A DNA stretch of 37,614 bases, taken from Candidatus Pelagibacter sp. (GTDB lineage Bacteria > Pseudomonadota > Alphaproteobacteria > Pelagibacterales > Pelagibacteraceae). Positions 29,561-37,614 of this stretch are shown one piece after another. The stretch is from contig PAGZ01000036.1 of assembly GCA_002704625.1 (NCBI GenBank), forward strand, positions 1 through 37,614, in the 5' to 3' direction. The position numbers were made by a program, and so were the translations under genes. Under the pieces are notes generated by a model. It was not told the origin of the DNA and did not search any database. It was given only the letters and a program-made list of their open reading frames with translations. The number at the start of each line of letters is the position of its first letter. Position 1 is the first letter of the stretch.

Positions 29561-30162
29561 ATTTTTGAAAGATTTTTGAGGAATATATTTTTCAATTTTA
29601 ATTTAAAATTCGAAATTGCTTTTTTTTCATTTCGTATTGAAGTTACATTCTCATAATTAAGTCCACAAGGCATAATTTTTTTATAATCATTTAGATTATT
29701 TTTTATATTTATTGAAAAACCATGGTACGCAATCCATCGTGAGACTCTAATACCTATTGCTGCTATTTTTTTCCTCTTGACCCAAACACCTATATTCTTT
29801 TTATCGGCATAGGATTTTATTTTATAAATATTTAAAAATGTAATAATTGTATTTTCAATTTGATTCACTAAGTTTCTTATATCTTTTTTTCTTTTATTCA
29901 AATCTATGACAAAATAAACTATCTGCTGCCCCGGATTATGAAGAGTAACTTTTCCACCCCGATTAGTTTTTATAACATTAACTGACTTATCTAATATTTC
30001 CTCTTTTTTTGACCTAATACCTGCGGTATAAGTTATTGGATGTTCTAAAAACCATACAAATTCTCGACCCCCTTTTTTTACTAGACTTACTCTTTTTTCA
30101 AGCAACTTAAGGGCTTTTATATAATTTACTGGTTTTTCACTAATTTTAATTTCTATATCCAT
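29557..30162 (-). CDS. lipB: Octanoyl-[acyl carrier protein]:protein N-octanoyltransferase (lipoate biosynthesis)
   Basis: Transfers octanoate from acyl carrier protein to lipoyl domains, the first step of de novo lipoate attachment. The 201-residue protein contains T-A-G-I-R-S, then RGGKVTLHNPGQQIVYFVID, KKIAAIGIRVSRWIAYHGFS, and the Cys motif P-C-G-L-N-Y-E-N-V-T-S with catalytic Cys166. The start at 30162 was chosen because an open frame continues to 30402, but that part lies opposite mgtE and has no LipB similarity. It overlaps the convergent rluC-like gene by 4 nt and is divergent from mgtE. Confidence 0.95.
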   Translation of the reverse strand: MDIEIKISEKPVNYIKALKLLEKRVSLVKKGGREFVWFLEHPITYTAGIRSKKEEILDKSVNVIKTNRGGKVTLHNPGQQIVYFVIDLNKRKKDIRNLVNQIENTIITFLNIYKIKSYADKKNIGVWVKRKKIAAIGIRVSRWIAYHGFSINIKNNLNDYKKIMPCGLNYENVTSIRNEKKAISNFKLKLKNIFLKNLSKI

Positions 30163-30168
30163 TTTAAA

Positions 30169-30197
30169 TTGAATTTTATCATCAGATAAACTAAAAG
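30169..30197 (+). promoter_or_regulatory. Candidate promoter for mgtE
   Basis: TTGAAT (30169-30174) and TAAAAG (30192-30197) are separated by 17 nt and each match 4 of 6 consensus bases. They lie in the 64-nt gap between the divergent lipB and mgtE. A start near 30204 would give a leader of about 23 nt. A/T-rich background makes chance matches likely. No Mg2+-sensing leader would fit in so short a region. Confidence 0.3.
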
Positions 30198-30226
30198 TCT
30201 CAAAAATTAAAATAATCTGGTGAATT

Positions 30227-31606
30227 ATGAGTTTAGTAAAATCTGTTGGAAAGCAAAAAGTTAATCTTGAGTTTAATAAAGATTTTATCAATCTTTTTAG
30301 CTTAAAGATAAAATCGAAAGATGTTGCTTTTATCAACCAAACTTTGGAAGACCTACATGCTGCTGACGTAGCAGACTTAATTGAGAATTTAGATACCGAC
30401 ACTAGAAATAAATTGATTGAGATTGAGGCATTTACTATTGAACCGGAAATATTTGTTGAACTTAATGAGTCTCTACAATCTGAAGTTCTTATACTTTTAA
30501 CACCCGAGTCTATTGCTAAAATTTTACATAAATTAGAGTCTGATAATGCACTTCAAATTTTAGAAAAAATAGATGGGAAAAAAAAGAAAAAGGTGTTAGA
30601 AAAATTATCTCCTCAAGACAGATTTCTTTTAGAAGAAGGTCTTAGCTATCCTGAGGACTCTGCAGCTAGAATAATGCAGAGAGAATTTACAGCTGTACCA
30701 AGTGATTGGACCGTTGGTCAAACAATTGATTATTTAAGAGAAAACAAAGAATTACCAGAAGAATTTTTAGAAATCTTCGTTGTAGATGAAAATTTTAAAC
30801 CTATTGGTACAGTTCCGTCATCAAGAGTTTTAAGAACACCAAGAGAATCTAAAATGAATTCAATAATGAGAGAGATTCCTGTTTTAATTTCTGTAAACAT
30901 GGATAAAGAAGAAGTAGGTTTAACATTTGAAAACTACAATCTAGTTTCTGCTGGTGTTGTTAACAAAGATAATAAACTAATAGGAATGATAACAGCCGAT
31001 GATGTTGTTACAGTAGTTCAAGAAGAAGCCGAAGAAGATGTTCTTAGATTAGCAGGTGTTGGCGATGAAGAAATTACAGATGGTGTATTAAAAAAAACAA
31101 AAAGAAGATTTACCTGGTTATTGCTAAATTTATTTACTGCAATTATTGCATCTATAGTTATAGGGTTTTTCCAGGAAGATATTGAAAAAGTTGTTGCACT
31201 CGCTGTTTTAATGCCGATTGTTGCTTCTATGGGAGGAAATGCAGGAATGCAGACTCTTGCTGTAACAATAAGAGCAATAGCAAAAAAAGAAATTTCTTCA
31301 GGAAATTTTTATAAAATCGTTACCAAAGAATTTGTAATCGGGGTATTGAATGGAATTATTTTTGCAATAATTGCTGGTGCTGTAGTGCAATTTTGGTTTA
31401 ACGAATTTGACTTATCAATTTTAATCGCTGTTGCAATGATATTAAATATGATTGTTGCGGGTTTATTCGGAATTTTAGTTCCTATTTCGTTAAAAAAATT
31501 TAGTATAGACCCAGCTCTTGCTTCAAGTGTTTTTGTTACAACAATTACAGATGTGATTGGGTTTCTATCATTTTTAGGCATAGGTTCATTTTTCTTTCTT
31601 AATTAA
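30227..31606 (+). CDS. mgtE: Magnesium transporter MgtE
   Basis: Mg2+ channel of the inner membrane, gated by cytoplasmic Mg2+. The 459 residues have the MgtE N domain (about 35-145, with LHAADVADLIENL), two CBS domains (about 150-275), a connecting helix, and a C-terminal membrane domain (about 300-459) of five hydrophobic helices. The membrane domain contains the signature VLMPIVASMGGNAGMQTLAV and ends TTITDVIGFLSFLGIGSFFF. The cytoplasmic sensor is complete. It overlaps the convergent panC by 4 nt. Confidence 0.96.
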   Translation: MSLVKSVGKQKVNLEFNKDFINLFSLKIKSKDVAFINQTLEDLHAADVADLIENLDTDTRNKLIEIEAFTIEPEIFVELNESLQSEVLILLTPESIAKILHKLESDNALQILEKIDGKKKKKVLEKLSPQDRFLLEEGLSYPEDSAARIMQREFTAVPSDWTVGQTIDYLRENKELPEEFLEIFVVDENFKPIGTVPSSRVLRTPRESKMNSIMREIPVLISVNMDKEEVGLTFENYNLVSAGVVNKDNKLIGMITADDVVTVVQEEAEEDVLRLAGVGDEEITDGVLKKTKRRFTWLLLNLFTAIIASIVIGFFQEDIEKVVALAVLMPIVASMGGNAGMQTLAVTIRAIAKKEISSGNFYKIVTKEFVIGVLNGIIFAIIAGAVVQFWFNEFDLSILIAVAMILNMIVAGLFGILVPISLKKFSIDPALASSVFVTTITDVIGFLSFLGIGSFFFLN

Positions 31607-32412
31607 AAATTATCTATAAATCTTATTTTTCCAATATAAAATGCAAAAAAAAGATTAAATTTATATTTTCTTGGTTTTTTTAAAGTTTTTAAATCAATAA
31701 TTTCTACATAATCAACTTTTTTTACTCCAAAAGAAAGAATTTTATTTTTTATTTTTGAAAAGTTATGTTTATTTTTTTTTAAAATCAAATTTTTTTTATA
31801 AATTTTTAAAAATTTTATTACTTTATTAAGTATCTTAATTTCATTTTTTTTTAATCTCTCTAAACGTGACGAATACGCTATAAAATTTTTATCTCTTATA
31901 GTTTTACATCCTACTATTTTAATATTTATTTTATTTTTTTTAAAATGTTCCTTTATCAACTGAAGCTGCTGAAAGTCCTTTAAACCAAGTAAAATTCTTT
32001 TTGGTCCAATTATTTCAGCAAGTCTATTAACGACGTCTACAACTCCTTTAAAGTGATTTTTTCTAAATTTACCACATAATTTATTTGAGAAACTACCAAG
32101 AAATATTTTATTTTTTGTTTTAAAATTATAAATATCATTAAACTTAGGCATGTATAAATAATCAACATTAAGTTTTTTAAGTATTTTAACATCATTTTTG
32201 AAGTTTCTAGGATAATTTTGGAGGTCTTTTTTATTTTCAAATTGTTTTGGATTCACAAAAATACTTACTAGAGTTTTTTTTGATTCTCGAACTGACTTAT
32301 TTATTATAGACTCATGACCTTTATGTAGAGCGCCCATTGTAGGTACGAAGCTTATGTTCTTGATATGTTTTATTTCTTTTTGTAAGTTTTTTTTGTTTGT
32401 AAATAATTTCAT
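31603..32412 (-). CDS. panC: Pantothenate synthetase (pantoate-beta-alanine ligase)
   Basis: Joins pantoate and beta-alanine using ATP, the last step to vitamin B5. The 269 residues show F-V-P-T-M-G-A-L-H-K-G-H with the HxGH motif at 30-33, SIFVNPKQFENKKDLQNYPR, and GLKDFQQLQLIK. The downstream loop that is usually M-S-S-R-N reads Y-S-S-R-L, so the normally conserved Asn is not found there. The sequence is very Lys/Asn-rich and slightly short. No panB or panD is adjacent. Family is clear; full activity is likely but the loop change is worth checking. Confidence 0.92.
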   Translation of the reverse strand: MKLFTNKKNLQKEIKHIKNISFVPTMGALHKGHESIINKSVRESKKTLVSIFVNPKQFENKKDLQNYPRNFKNDVKILKKLNVDYLYMPKFNDIYNFKTKNKIFLGSFSNKLCGKFRKNHFKGVVDVVNRLAEIIGPKRILLGLKDFQQLQLIKEHFKKNKINIKIVGCKTIRDKNFIAYSSRLERLKKNEIKILNKVIKFLKIYKKNLILKKNKHNFSKIKNKILSFGVKKVDYVEIIDLKTLKKPRKYKFNLFFAFYIGKIRFIDNF

Positions 32413-32441
32413 TTGATAAAGATTTATTTAGCTAGTAAAAG
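32413..32441 (+). promoter_or_regulatory. Candidate promoter for galU in the 35-nt divergent gap
   Basis: TTGATA (32413-32418, 5 of 6 matches) and TAAAAG (32436-32441, 4 of 6) are spaced 17 nt. It begins at the base next to the panC start codon. A start about 7 nt downstream would fall at the galU ATG (32448), implying a leaderless mRNA. The same AAAAGG could instead be a Shine-Dalgarno 5 nt before the ATG in a transcript that begins inside panC. The two readings exclude one another. Confidence 0.35.
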
Positions 32442-32447
32442 GTTTTA

Positions 32448-33266
32448 ATGGTTACACAAGCAATAGTTCCATTAGCTGGATTAGGTACAAGATTATTGCC
32501 CCTGTCAAGTATTATTCCCAAAGAATTATTACCAATAAATGGTAAACCAAATTTAGAATATATATTGGACGAATGTATACAAGCTGGAATAAAGCAGTTC
32601 ATTTTTGTCGTACCTCGGAAAAGACCAAGTATAAAAAAATATTTTTTTAATGATAGTTTCTATAAAAAAATTATTAAAAAGAAAAAAAATGACAAACGTT
32701 TAAATCAAGTTTTTAAAAAAATTAAAAAATATCAAAAAATGATAAAATTCGTATATCAAAATAAACCTGATGGCACGGGTGATGCTGTGCTGAAATGCGA
32801 AAAATATTTAAAAGGGACTCATTTTTTAATGTTATTAGCAGACGATTTAATTGTAAAAAAGAACTGTTCCAAAGAAATGATCTCTCTTCATAAAAAAACA
32901 AAAGGTTCTGTTATTGCTACAAAAAAAGTTGAAAAAAGAACAGTTTCGAGATGGGGCATTCTAGGATTTAGCAATAAGTCTAAAAATTCTTTTTTAATTA
33001 ACGAAGTTATTGAAAAACCTAAATTACATGAGGCCCCATCTAATTATGCCATAATTGGAAGATACATTTTGCCAAGAAAAATACTTTCTGTCTTAAAAAA
33101 TCAAACAAAAGGAAAGGGCGGGGAAATTCATATTACCGATGCTATTAGAACATTGGTTAAAAAAAATGAAAAATTTTATGGAAATATATTTAAAGGAAAA
33201 TATATTGATTGCGGTACATTAGATGGATTTATTAATTCTGGAATTTTAATTTCAAAATATTTGTAA
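32448..33266 (+). CDS. galU: UTP-glucose-1-phosphate uridylyltransferase
   Basis: Makes UDP-glucose from UTP and glucose-1-phosphate. The 272 residues contain the nucleotide-binding motif PLAGLGTRLLPLSSIIPKEL at 8-27, with Lys25 in the usual catalytic position, LMLLADDLI, RWGILGF, IEKPKLHEAPSNYAIIGRYI written with V before I in the sequence, and GGEIHITDAI. It is about 20 residues shorter than typical GalU. It is followed after 9 nt by ugd, which uses its product. Confidence 0.94.
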   Translation: MVTQAIVPLAGLGTRLLPLSSIIPKELLPINGKPNLEYILDECIQAGIKQFIFVVPRKRPSIKKYFFNDSFYKKIIKKKKNDKRLNQVFKKIKKYQKMIKFVYQNKPDGTGDAVLKCEKYLKGTHFLMLLADDLIVKKNCSKEMISLHKKTKGSVIATKKVEKRTVSRWGILGFSNKSKNSFLINEVIEKPKLHEAPSNYAIIGRYILPRKILSVLKNQTKGKGGEIHITDAIRTLVKKNEKFYGNIFKGKYIDCGTLDGFINSGILISKYL

Positions 33267-33275
33267 AAATTTATT

Positions 33276-34574
33276 ATGAAAATATGCATGATTGGAAGTG
33301 GTTATGTTGGTTTAGTTAGCGGCGCCTGTTTTGCTGACTTGGGAAATAAAGTTTATTGTGTTGATAAAGATAAATCAAAAATTAATAAATTAAAAAATGG
33401 TATTTCACCAATTTATGAACCGGGTTTAGATTATTTAATTAAAAATAATTATCGTTCGAAAAGATTAGATTTTACAGATGATTTAGAGAAAGCTATAAAA
33501 GAATCACAAATTATTTTTATTTGTGTAGGTACGCCAACCAAAAAAGGTTCTAATATGGTTGATCTCTCCCAAGTATATAGTGTTGCTAAATCAATATCTA
33601 AGTTTGTTAAAAACTATAAAATTATTGTTACAAAATCTACCGTTCCTGTAACCACTGGTGATCAGGTAGAAAAAATAATAGCAAAAAAAGTCAAGAAATC
33701 ATTATTTGATGTTATATCCAATCCTGAATTTTTGAGAGAAGGTGAAGCTATAAGAGATTTTAAATATCCAGACAGAATTGTCATTGGATCTAATAATAAA
33801 AAAATTTTTAAAAAAATGGAACTTTTATACGAACCGCTCTTAAAAAAAGGTGCAAAGTTTTTTTCTACTTCAAGAAAGGGTGCTGAATTAATTAAATATG
33901 CATCAAATGCATTCTTAGCAACAAAAATCACATTTATAAATGAAATTGCAAATTTATGTGAGTCAGCAGGAATTAATGTCGAAGACATTTCAGTGGGAAT
34001 GGGATCAGATCAAAGAATTGGAAGCAGATTTTTAAGAGCAGGCCCTGCATATGGTGGGTCATGTTTTCCAAAAGATACTAAGGGTCTGGTTTCAATAGGT
34101 GATAAATTTAAAACAGATTTGTCAATTGTCAAATCTGTTATCAAATCAAATTATAATAGAAAAATTTTGTTAACTAAAAGAGTCTCAAGAATATTAAATA
34201 ATAAACTTAAAAATAAAAAAATTACTGTTTTAGGAGTGACATTTAAGGCTAATACAGATGATATGAGAGAATCATCTGCGCTTGTTTTAATACCTTACTT
34301 GATAAAGAAGGGTGCTTATGTGAAGTACTACGATCCATCCGGTCCTAAAAAAGAATTCAAAGTTAATAAGAATTTAAAATTTGAAAAAACTTTAAATAAA
34401 GCCTGCGAAGGAGCTGATTTATTGATCATAAATACAGAATGGGATGAGTTTAAATCTATTGATTTTAAAAAAACTGTTAAGAAAAATAATTTTAAGATCT
34501 ATGATATGAGAAATCTTTATAATCCGAATGAATTAAGAAAAAAGAATATTAAATATTATTCCGTCGGAAGATAA
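33276..34574 (+). CDS. ugd: UDP-glucose 6-dehydrogenase
   Basis: Oxidises UDP-glucose to UDP-glucuronate with two NAD+. The 432 residues have the Rossmann motif MIGSGYVGLVSGACFADLG at the N-terminus, VTKSTVPVTTGDQV, NPEFLREGEAIRDF, and the catalytic motif GPAYGGSCFPKDTKGL with Cys263. The C-terminal UDP-binding domain includes TVLGVTFKANTDDMRESSAL. It forms a two-gene unit with galU for surface-polysaccharide precursors. The stop codon abuts the convergent ridA stop with no base between. Confidence 0.96.
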   Translation: MKICMIGSGYVGLVSGACFADLGNKVYCVDKDKSKINKLKNGISPIYEPGLDYLIKNNYRSKRLDFTDDLEKAIKESQIIFICVGTPTKKGSNMVDLSQVYSVAKSISKFVKNYKIIVTKSTVPVTTGDQVEKIIAKKVKKSLFDVISNPEFLREGEAIRDFKYPDRIVIGSNNKKIFKKMELLYEPLLKKGAKFFSTSRKGAELIKYASNAFLATKITFINEIANLCESAGINVEDISVGMGSDQRIGSRFLRAGPAYGGSCFPKDTKGLVSIGDKFKTDLSIVKSVIKSNYNRKILLTKRVSRILNNKLKNKKITVLGVTFKANTDDMRESSALVLIPYLIKKGAYVKYYDPSGPKKEFKVNKNLKFEKTLNKACEGADLLIINTEWDEFKSIDFKKTVKKNNFKIYDMRNLYNPNELRKKNIKYYSVGR

Positions 34575-35030
34575 TTATATTTCAAATATTCCTTCAACTT
34601 CAACTGCGGCTCCTAATGGAAGAGAATTAGCGCTTACAGCAGCTCTTGTATGTTTTCCGATTTCACCAAATACTTTTGAGATTAAATCTGAAGCACCATT
34701 AACAACTTTAGGCTGATCAACAAAAGAATCTATTGAATTTACATAACCAGTAATTTTAATACATCCTTTTACTTTATCTAAATTACCACATTTTTTTTTC
34801 AATTGAGATAAAAGATTTAATGCACAAAATTTTGCAGCTTCTTGACCTTGTTCTATGTTTAATTCTTTGCCAATTTTTCCTTTTATAAGTTTTCCATTAG
34901 AATCAAAAGAAACCTGCCCAGAAATAAAAACTAAATTTCCAACAATCTTAGAAGCAACATATAACCCAACAGGATCTGGAGCTTGAGGTAAATTAATATT
35001 AAATTTTTTCAAATTATCTTCCGCAGACAT
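34575..35030 (-). CDS. RidA/YjgF/UK114-family protein
   Basis: RidA-family proteins hydrolyse reactive enamine/imine intermediates, mainly from PLP enzymes, though several subfamilies have other or unknown roles. The 151 residues contain NLVFISGQVSFDSNGKLIKG, LNLLSQLKKKCGNLDKV, VNSIDSFVDQPKVVNGASDL and the C-terminal HTRAAVSANSLPLGAAVEVE. The Arg in T-R-A-A-V is in the position of the active-site Arg of RidA. At 151 residues it is longer than the ~128 of classical RidA, so I leave the symbol empty. It overlaps the upstream small ORF by one base (TAATG). Confidence 0.9.
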   Translation of the reverse strand: MSAEDNLKKFNINLPQAPDPVGLYVASKIVGNLVFISGQVSFDSNGKLIKGKIGKELNIEQGQEAAKFCALNLLSQLKKKCGNLDKVKGCIKITGYVNSIDSFVDQPKVVNGASDLISKVFGEIGKHTRAAVSANSLPLGAAVEVEGIFEI

Positions 35031-35236
35031 TATGACTTTTTCTCCTTCATTTTTTTATAAGTTTCAATACCAGTTTTTGGAACTTTTTCTCTAACATTTT
35101 CATATTTACCTTTGACACATTTAAGTTTTTCAGCAATTCCTTTCACAGTTATACATTTTTCATCATGTTTATCTGCATTTGCTGGTAAAATCATACAAAA
35201 CAAAATCACATAACTTAAAAAAAATTTTTTTATCAT
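35030..35236 (-). CDS. Small exported protein of unknown function
   Basis: I do not recognise this gene. The 68 residues start MIKKFFLSYVILFCMILP, a Lys-Lys then hydrophobic signal peptide, followed by A-N-A at 19-21, a good signal peptidase I site. The predicted mature part is about 47 residues, Lys-rich, with two Cys (28 and 40) that could form a disulfide in the periplasm. It overlaps topA by 4 nt (ATGA) and ridA by 1 nt (TAATG), which supports it being a real, translationally coupled gene. No lipobox is seen. Confidence 0.78.
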   Translation of the reverse strand: MIKKFFLSYVILFCMILPANADKHDEKCITVKGIAEKLKCVKGKYENVREKVPKTGIETYKKMKEKKS

Positions 35237-37614
35237 TTTTTTCTTTTCTTTTTAGTTTTATCGTATTCTTTTCTCTTTTCAATAAGAATCAAAGCTTCTT
35301 CCATCGTAATTTCAGTCGGATCTTTATCTTCAGGAATTGTTGCATTAATAGATTTGTATTTTATGTATGGTCCATACTGTCCTTTCATAATTTTTACTGG
35401 TTTTTTATCTTCAGGATGTTCACCAAGATTTTTTATCTCAGAAGATGACATCCTTCCAGGTTTAGCTTCTGAAATTAGAGTAATTGCTCTGTTCAAACCT
35501 ATTGTAAACAAATCATCGATGCTTTCAATTCTTGCAGATTTATTAGAGCATTTTAAATACGGCCCAAATCTTCCAACATTAATTGAAATATCATCATTCA
35601 AATCAGGATGTTTGCCTATAATTTTTGGTAATGAACAAAGGTATTTAGCTTTATCTAAATCTACATTTTCAATAGGTAATCCTTTAGGTATTGATACATT
35701 TTTTAAATTTTCATTTTCTTTTTTCTTTTTAGATTTCCTACCTCTATTCTGAATTAATTCATTAACTTCAATTTCAAATTGCAAATAAGGACCAAACCTT
35801 CCATTTTTAAGGTAAATATCTTTACCTAAATCATTTTTTCCAATTAATTTAGGTTCTGCTAAATTTACTTGTTGTGATGCTTTTGATTTCGATAGAGGTC
35901 TTGTAAATTTACATTCTGGGTAATTAGAACACCCTATAAAAGCACCTCCTCTAAAACTATTTTTTAGGCTTAATTGACCGGTTTCACAGAGCTTACATTT
36001 TCTATCAATAGCATCATTGTTATCTCTTTCAAATACAAGATCACCCAAACTTTCGTTTAATAGATCCAAAACTTCTCTAGTTCTTTTCTCTTTAACTTGA
36101 CCAACATTTGAATAAAAATCTTTCCAAAAACCATCTAGAACTTTAACCCAATCAATTTTACCACTAGTGATTTCGTCTAATTGATTTTCCAAGTCAGCGG
36201 TAAAATTATAATCAACATATTTTGTAAATAATTTTTCAAGAAACGCAGAAAGTAACTTACCCCTATCCGTTGGATGGAATCTTTTATTTAATAATTCAAC
36301 ATAATTTCTAGTAGATAAAACTGATATTATACTTGCGTAGGTTGATGGTCTTCCAATACCTAATTCCTCCATTTTTTTTACAAGACTAGCCTCTGAATAT
36401 CTTGGTGGAGGATCCGTGAAATGTTGATCATCAATTAATTCTTTTATGGAGACTTTATCTCCAACTTTAACTTCTGGCAAAATATTTTTAAGGTCTTCAT
36501 CTTTTTCTTCAAACTTGTAGACTTTTAAATATCCCTCAAATTTAATAGTAGATCCGTTTGCTTTAAAATTAATTTTTTTATTTTCAGATTCTATAGTTAT
36601 GCTTTTTCTATCAAATTCAGCTGGATTCATTTGTGAAGATACTGCTCTATTCCAGATTAATTCATAAAGTTTTGATTGATCAGTGCTTAAATATTTTTTC
36701 ATATCAGAAGGTTTTCTAGTAACATCTGTTGGTCTAATAGCCTCATGTGCTTCTTGAGCATTCTTTGCTTTTTTCCCTGTGTAACTGTTAGGATGCTCTG
36801 GCAGATATTCTTTTCCATGGTATTTATTTATAAAACTTCTGAAATCAGAAATAGCTTCATTGGAAATTTGAGTTCCATCAGTTCTCATATAAGTGATGAG
36901 ACCAACTGTGTCTCCCTCTATATCTATACCTTGGTAAAGTCTCTGCGCAATTTGCATTGTTCTTGAAGCACCGAAGCCAAACTTACCCGATGATGTTTGT
37001 TGTAAAGTTGATGTTGTAAATGGTGCTAGTGGATTTCTTCGGTAAACTTTAGATGAAACATCATTTATTTTATAAGATTGATTTTTAATTTCATTTAAAG
37101 CTTTTTCAGAGTCTATTTTTTTTTTAAAAGAAAATTTTTCAATTTTTTCTCCTGCAAAAATTGATAATTTAGATTTGATAAGTTTATCATCGTATTGAAA
37201 ATTACTAGCAATAGTCCAAAATTCTTCTGGTTTAAAAAGTTCAATTTCATGCTCACGTTCTGTTATTAATCTAAGAGCAACAGACTGAACTCGTCCAGCA
37301 GATTTTGATCCAGGGAGCTTAGTCCATAAAATTGGAGATATATTAAAACCGACAAGATAATCCAAAGCTCTTCTAGCCATATAAGCATTGACTAACAACG
37401 ACTCAATTTCTCTTGGATTATTGATACCATTAGTAACAGCTTTTTTTGTAATTTCGTTAAACACAACTCTTTCTACTTTTTTACCCTTTAAAAGTTTTTT
37501 GCTTTCTAAGATTTCCCTGACATGCCAAGCAATAGCTTCACCTTCTCTATCTGGGTCGGTTGCTAATATAATTTTTTCTGATAAAGCAGCAGCATCAGTA
37601 ATTTCTTTTACGTA
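35233..37614 (-). CDS. topA: DNA topoisomerase I, 5' end outside the window
   Basis: Type IA topoisomerase that relaxes negative supercoils. The 793 in-window residues start in the Toprim domain with ATDPDREGEAIAWHV (about 37513-37563). The catalytic Tyr is in I-T-Y-M-R-T-D-G (Tyr codon 36889-36891). A C4 zinc ribbon (C-K-L-C then C-S-N-Y-P-E-C) is followed by three C-terminal repeats, each with a G-R/Q-F/Y-G-P-Y core. A Lys-rich tail ends the protein. The frame is open through the right edge, so roughly the first 90 residues are missing; a GTG at 37464 is internal. It leads the unit with the small exported protein and ridA. Confidence 0.97.
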   Translation of the reverse strand, partial: YVKEITDAAALSEKIILATDPDREGEAIAWHVREILESKKLLKGKKVERVVFNEITKKAVTNGINNPREIESLLVNAYMARRALDYLVGFNISPILWTKLPGSKSAGRVQSVALRLITEREHEIELFKPEEFWTIASNFQYDDKLIKSKLSIFAGEKIEKFSFKKKIDSEKALNEIKNQSYKINDVSSKVYRRNPLAPFTTSTLQQTSSGKFGFGASRTMQIAQRLYQGIDIEGDTVGLITYMRTDGTQISNEAISDFRSFINKYHGKEYLPEHPNSYTGKKAKNAQEAHEAIRPTDVTRKPSDMKKYLSTDQSKLYELIWNRAVSSQMNPAEFDRKSITIESENKKINFKANGSTIKFEGYLKVYKFEEKDEDLKNILPEVKVGDKVSIKELIDDQHFTDPPPRYSEASLVKKMEELGIGRPSTYASIISVLSTRNYVELLNKRFHPTDRGKLLSAFLEKLFTKYVDYNFTADLENQLDEITSGKIDWVKVLDGFWKDFYSNVGQVKEKRTREVLDLLNESLGDLVFERDNNDAIDRKCKLCETGQLSLKNSFRGGAFIGCSNYPECKFTRPLSKSKASQQVNLAEPKLIGKNDLGKDIYLKNGRFGPYLQFEIEVNELIQNRGRKSKKKKENENLKNVSIPKGLPIENVDLDKAKYLCSLPKIIGKHPDLNDDISINVGRFGPYLKCSNKSARIESIDDLFTIGLNRAITLISEAKPGRMSSSEIKNLGEHPEDKKPVKIMKGQYGPYIKYKSINATIPEDKDPTEITMEEALILIEKRKEYDKTKKKRKK

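Noticed and set aside
30163..30402. 80-residue N-terminal extension of LipB
   Set aside because: It lies opposite the mgtE coding start and has no LipB features; ATG at 30162 gives normal length.
34567..34594. Imperfect inverted repeat GGAAGAT/ATATTCC at the ugd/ridA junction as a bidirectional terminator
   Set aside because: It has a mismatch, is A/T-rich and lacks a T-tract, so chance is the better explanation.
35179..35448. Plus-strand Phe-rich 89-residue frame opposite topA 3' end
   Set aside because: Antisense of Lys/Asp-rich codons gives Phe-rich junk; overlaps two supported genes.
37462..37464. GTG as the topA start codon
   Set aside because: The frame continues upstream through the Toprim motif ATDPDREGEA to the window edge, so GTG is internal.
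1..37614. CRISPR arrays, insertion sequences, prophage genes or defence systems
   Set aside because: No direct-repeat/spacer pattern, transposase, integrase or nuclease-type accessory gene was seen; all but one gene belong to housekeeping families.

Overview
The window is about 37.6 kb of strongly A+T-rich, gene-dense bacterial DNA with a standard genetic code. It carries one very long ribosome/transcription gene cluster followed by a few housekeeping genes. The gene set, the A/T- and Lys-rich codon use, the near absence of intergenic DNA and the order tRNA-Gly, tuf, tRNA-Trp, secE, nusG suggest a streamlined alphaproteobacterium, most likely a member of the Pelagibacterales (SAR11). That placement is inferred from family knowledge, not from a search.

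Layout, plus strand, 1-29560: the 3' part of tRNA-Gly(TCC), tuf (EF-Tu), tRNA-Trp(CCA), secE, nusG, rplK, rplA, rplJ, rplL, rpoB, rpoC; then, after a 182-nt gap, rpsL, rpsG, fusA; then without a break the S10, spc and alpha operons (rpsJ, rplC, rplD, rplW, rplB, rpsS, rplV, rpsC, rplP, rpmC, rpsQ, rplN, rplX, rplE, rpsN, rpsH, rplF, rplR, rpsE, rplO, secY, adk, rpsM, rpsK, rpoA, rplQ) and a RluC/RluD-type pseudouridine synthase. The rif, str, S10, spc and alpha units are therefore one head-to-tail block making EF-Tu, EF-G, about half of the ribosomal proteins, three RNA polymerase subunits and two Sec translocon subunits.

Layout, 29557-37614: lipB (minus), mgtE (plus), panC (minus), galU and ugd (plus, UDP-glucose to UDP-glucuronate), then a minus-strand unit topA, small secreted protein, ridA. 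topA runs off the right edge and lacks its 5' end. The convergent pairs rluC/lipB, mgtE/panC and ugd/ridA overlap by 4 nt or abut exactly, and the divergent pairs are 64 and 35 nt apart.

Points to look at: rplO (L15) is split by a frameshift at a run of 12 A, which is either a homopolymer error or a gene rescued by slippage; rpmD (L30) is missing from its usual place between rpsE and rplO; S19 has a three-copy 8-residue Ala/Pro/Lys repeat tail; the rpoC-rpsL gap holds two inverted repeats; a good promoter-like sequence precedes rpsM; and a small exported two-Cys protein is translationally coupled to topA and ridA. I saw no CRISPR array, transposon, prophage or defence island, and no clearly novel multi-gene system.
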